Below are positions 7,089-8,780 of a DNA stretch of 8,780 bases, one piece after another (within the stretch, counting starts at the first letter, position 1; every line of letters starts with the position of its first letter). The notes under the pieces were generated by a model. The model was not told the origin of the DNA. It did not search any database and worked only from the letters and a program-made list of their open reading frames with translations. The stretch comes from Lachnospiraceae bacterium (GTDB taxonomy: Bacteria > Bacillota > Clostridia > Lachnospirales > Lachnospiraceae), in contig JAILJL010000074.1 in the NCBI GenBank assembly GCA_024694785.1, forward strand, positions 1 to 8,780, read 5' to 3'. The position numbers and the translations under genes are program-made.

Positions 7089-7830
7089 ATTCGTTAGATT
7101 TGTTACTGTTAATAACCTTAGTCTCAGATGCTGTATTAAGACAGATATTGCTGTGAGGGCATCCGAAACATGATTCTTTGCAGTCTGTTGAATAGACCTT
7201 GCGGCCTTTTTTGATATTGTTAAGCTTTACTCTGTTAATTATAGCCATTATGATTCCGAGAACGAAAAATGCACCCGGAGCAAGAACTACAATTGAAATC
7301 GGAATATAGCCGTGTGTACCTGCTGCAGCATCCTTAATAGGAATAATATTAAAACCGAATACCGTTCCCGAACCGATAAGTTCACGTACCGCACCGATTA
7401 TTGTTATTGAGCAGGTAAAACCAAGTCCCATACCGATACCGTCGAATAATGAAGGAATCGGAGGATTCTTGGATGCATAGCTTTCTGCACGTCCCAAAAT
7501 AATACAGTTAACTACGATTAACGGAATATAGATTCCAAGCGCACTGTAAATTGCAGGAACATAAGCCTGTAATAAGAACTGTACCATCGTTACGAATGAA
7601 GCAACAACTACGATAAACGAAGGAACTCTTATTCTGTCGGTTATAACCTTACGTAATATTGATATAAGCAAGTTTGATAACGCAAGTACGACGGTTGTCG
7701 ATAAGCCCATTCCGATACCGTTGATCGCGGATGTGGTAACCGCCAATGTCGGACACATACCAAGCATAAGTACGAATGTCGGGTTCTCTTTAATTATACC
7801 GTTATATAATCTCTCAAGAGGCTTATTCAT
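7087..7830 (-). CDS. rnfE: Rnf complex membrane subunit RnfE with C-terminal cysteine tail
   Basis: The product is 247 residues. Seen: N-terminus NPTFVLMLGMCPTLAVT with C26, and YIPLIVVNCIILGRAES with C109. These are the two cysteines that pair with those of RnfA around the intramembrane 2Fe-2S cluster (family knowledge). Several hydrophobic membrane helices lie between about 20 and 200. After the last helix comes a basic stretch and then a tail with C217, C221, C224 and C230 (CX3CX2CX5C), absent from the short proteobacterial RsxE. Such a tail could bind metal or an Fe-S cluster, which is inference. The start ATG overlaps the rnfG stop by one base (TAATG), with a strong Shine-Dalgarno site at 7836-7844. 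It ends in TAG inside the rnfA ribosome site. Confidence 0.96.
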   Translation of the reverse strand: MNKPLERLYNGIIKENPTFVLMLGMCPTLAVTTSAINGIGMGLSTTVVLALSNLLISILRKVITDRIRVPSFIVVVASFVTMVQFLLQAYVPAIYSALGIYIPLIVVNCIILGRAESYASKNPPIPSLFDGIGMGLGFTCSITIIGAVRELIGSGTVFGFNIIPIKDAAAGTHGYIPISIVVLAPGAFFVLGIIMAIINRVKLNNIKKGRKVYSTDCKESCFGCPHSNICLNTASETKVINSNKSNE

Positions 7831-8459
7831 TAGTTATCACCTCCGTCTTCATAATATCCCAGTACGGAATTTTTGTATAAAAGCGCTCCGTTTACGGATG
7901 ATGTAACCGCGTTTGAAGTTCTTGTAGCACCGGAGATTGCATCAATTTCATCTTCACTTGAAGCGCCGGATTTTGTTAAGCGGAACTTCTCGGTCTTAAT
8001 ATTGGCAAACTGAGAATAGAATCTCTCTTCTTTTGCTTTCATACCAAGACCCGGAGTCTCATTAAGAGTTAAGAATGAAATGCCGTTAACGGTATTGTCG
8101 TTTCTTATGCCGACAACTATTGTTACGTCGCCGCCATATCCCTTTGATGAAGTTGCCGTTATACAATAGCCAAGAACAGCTCCGTCCTTATCAACTGCGG
8201 TAACAACTTCATTAACCGTAACACCTTCAATCCCCTGACTTTCAAATAATTCACCGTAAGAAGCATCAATTATTGAAGCATCCCAGTCATCATGGAAATC
8301 GGCAGCATCTTCAAATACCATCGAATATGCTTCTATCTTGGCCTTCTTTTCTGCTTCTGCTATAGGCTCTTTGGTAATCATATATGTAGCACCAAGTAAT
8401 ACGCCTGCAATAAGGGTAATTAAGAATATTCTTAATGTATCGTTAATTATTCTATTCAT
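7830..8459 (-). CDS. rnfG: Rnf complex subunit RnfG, covalent flavoprotein
   Basis: The product is 209 residues. Seen: one N-terminal membrane helix (about 8-28), then an extracytoplasmic FMN-binding domain with GYGGDVTIVVGI (107-118) and LNETPGLGMKA (132-142). The flavinylation motif SGATRTS is at 176-182; T179 is the expected covalent FMN attachment site, modified by ApbE in this family. Family knowledge: RnfG relays electrons within the Rnf complex on the outer face of the membrane. The start ATG 8457-8459 overlaps the end of rnfD by 8 nt, with AAGGAGGG at 8468-8475 lying inside rnfD. This suggests translational coupling. All key residues are intact. Confidence 0.96.
   Translation of the reverse strand: MNRIINDTLRIFLITLIAGVLLGATYMITKEPIAEAEKKAKIEAYSMVFEDAADFHDDWDASIIDASYGELFESQGIEGVTVNEVVTAVDKDGAVLGYCITATSSKGYGGDVTIVVGIRNDNTVNGISFLTLNETPGLGMKAKEERFYSQFANIKTEKFRLTKSGASSEDEIDAISGATRTSNAVTSSVNGALLYKNSVLGYYEDGGDN
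7836..7844 (-). promoter_or_regulatory. Near-ideal Shine-Dalgarno site of rnfE inside rnfG
   Basis: GGAGGTGAT on the minus strand, a nine-base complement to the 16S rRNA 3' end, encodes part of the last residues of RnfG (GGD). The rnfE ATG follows 5 nt later. With the one-base stop/start overlap it indicates strong independent or coupled initiation on rnfE. Confidence 0.8.
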
Positions 8460-8712
8460 TTGCCTTACCCTCCTTCTTTGGTTTGTTATATCCGAAAGGT
8501 AACGGCATGGAAATCTTATCGATTAACGGCACAAGCAAATTGGAGAAAATGATTGCAAAAGATACACCTTCCGCAGATGCACCGTAAACTCTGAATAATC
8601 CGGTAAGAATACCTAAAACTGCGCCGTATATAATTCTTCCTTTGGTTGTGATTGGACTTGTAACATAGTCGGTTGCCATAAAGAAAGCACCAAGCATAAG
8701 TCCTCCACCGCA
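8452..8712 (-). CDS. rnfD: Rnf complex membrane subunit RnfD, C-terminal fragment
   Basis: Only about the last 86 residues are present; full RnfD is usually about 310-350. Seen: CGGGLMLGAFFMATDYVTSPITTKGRII, the conserved C-terminal RnfD segment, then hydrophobic helices and a short polar tail ending in TAG (8452-8454). Family knowledge: RnfD is a NqrB-like integral membrane subunit carrying covalent FMN on a threonine; that site lies in the missing part. The natural sequence seems to hold up to about 8710. Beyond it the sequence turns into a reverse copy of rnfD itself, and a stop appears in this frame at 8722-8724. The break is therefore the fold-back junction, not a gene end. ATG 8695-8697 is an internal methionine and not the start. 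Confidence 0.93.
   Translation of the reverse strand, partial: CGGGLMLGAFFMATDYVTSPITTKGRIIYGAVLGILTGLFRVYGASAEGVSFAIIFSNLLVPLIDKISMPLPFGYNKPKKEGKANE
8575..8644 (+). repeat. Left arm of 70-bp perfect inverted repeat, within rnfD
   Basis: Every base of 8575-8644 pairs with 8711-8780 read as reverse complement. This arm is the native rnfD coding sequence (GRIIYGAVLGIL... on the minus strand). The spacer 8645-8710 is 66 nt of further rnfD sequence. Confidence 0.97.
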
Positions 8713-8780
8713 AAGGAAGAATTATATACGGCGCAGTTTTAGGTATTCTTACCGGATTATTCAGAGTTTACGGTGCATCT
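8711..8780 (-). repeat. Right arm of 70-bp inverted repeat, probable chimeric fold-back end
   Basis: Perfect reverse complement of 8575-8644, continuing to the very last base of the window. On the plus strand it encodes an RnfD piece (GRIIYGAVLGILTGLF...) with no gene signals. It replaces the rnfD sequence expected here. A template-switch or palindromic assembly end is the simplest explanation. Confidence 0.95.

Noticed and set aside
8575..8780. Inverted repeat as insertion-sequence ends or a large cruciform
   Set aside because: The arms are rnfD coding sequence, there is no transposase or target duplication, and the spacer is also rnfD. A fold-back artefact explains it better.

Overview
The window looks like a chromosomal piece of a low-to-mid GC Firmicute, most likely a Clostridia/Lachnospiraceae-type anaerobe. 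The evidence is an Rnf complex in the order rnfD-G-E-A-B with a multi-cluster RnfB, a long-form U32 peptidase, ZapA, RuvAB and MiaB. Shine-Dalgarno sites are strong AGGAGG types and every readable stop is TAA or TAG. The taxonomic call is inference from protein character; no rRNA or tRNA is present.

All genes lie on the minus strand, so transcription runs from high to low coordinates. Block 1 (8712 down to 5704) is the distal part of an rnf operon: the C-terminal end of rnfD, then rnfG, rnfE, rnfA and rnfB, tightly packed with overlaps or gaps of about 11 nt. It ends in a long hairpin at 5666-5699 just after the rnfB stop. The complex is a membrane ferredoxin:NAD+ oxidoreductase that couples electron flow to ion translocation. 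Block 2 (5595 to 2503) is miaB-ruvA-ruvB with 12-nt gaps, behind an extended -10 promoter at 5629-5637: a tRNA methylthiolase followed by the Holliday-junction branch-migration motor. Block 3 is zapA (cell division), with its own clear promoter at 2467-2495. Block 4 is a U32-family protein, probably of the RNA-hydroxylation type, which runs off the left end. A hairpin separates it from zapA. No stretch over 300 bases lacks a gene.

Two things are abnormal. First, rnfA carries one in-frame TGA at codon 30, in place of the conserved glycine of the CPFxGVSKK motif. The frame is otherwise full length at 191 codons. This is a nonsense mutation, a sequence error or, much less likely, recoding. Second, the last 70 bases (8711-8780) are a perfect reverse complement of 8575-8644 inside rnfD. 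The sequence folds back on itself and cuts rnfD, which is best explained by a chimeric or palindromic contig end, not by biology. Otherwise the region is ordinary housekeeping and energy metabolism, and I see no undescribed multi-gene system.
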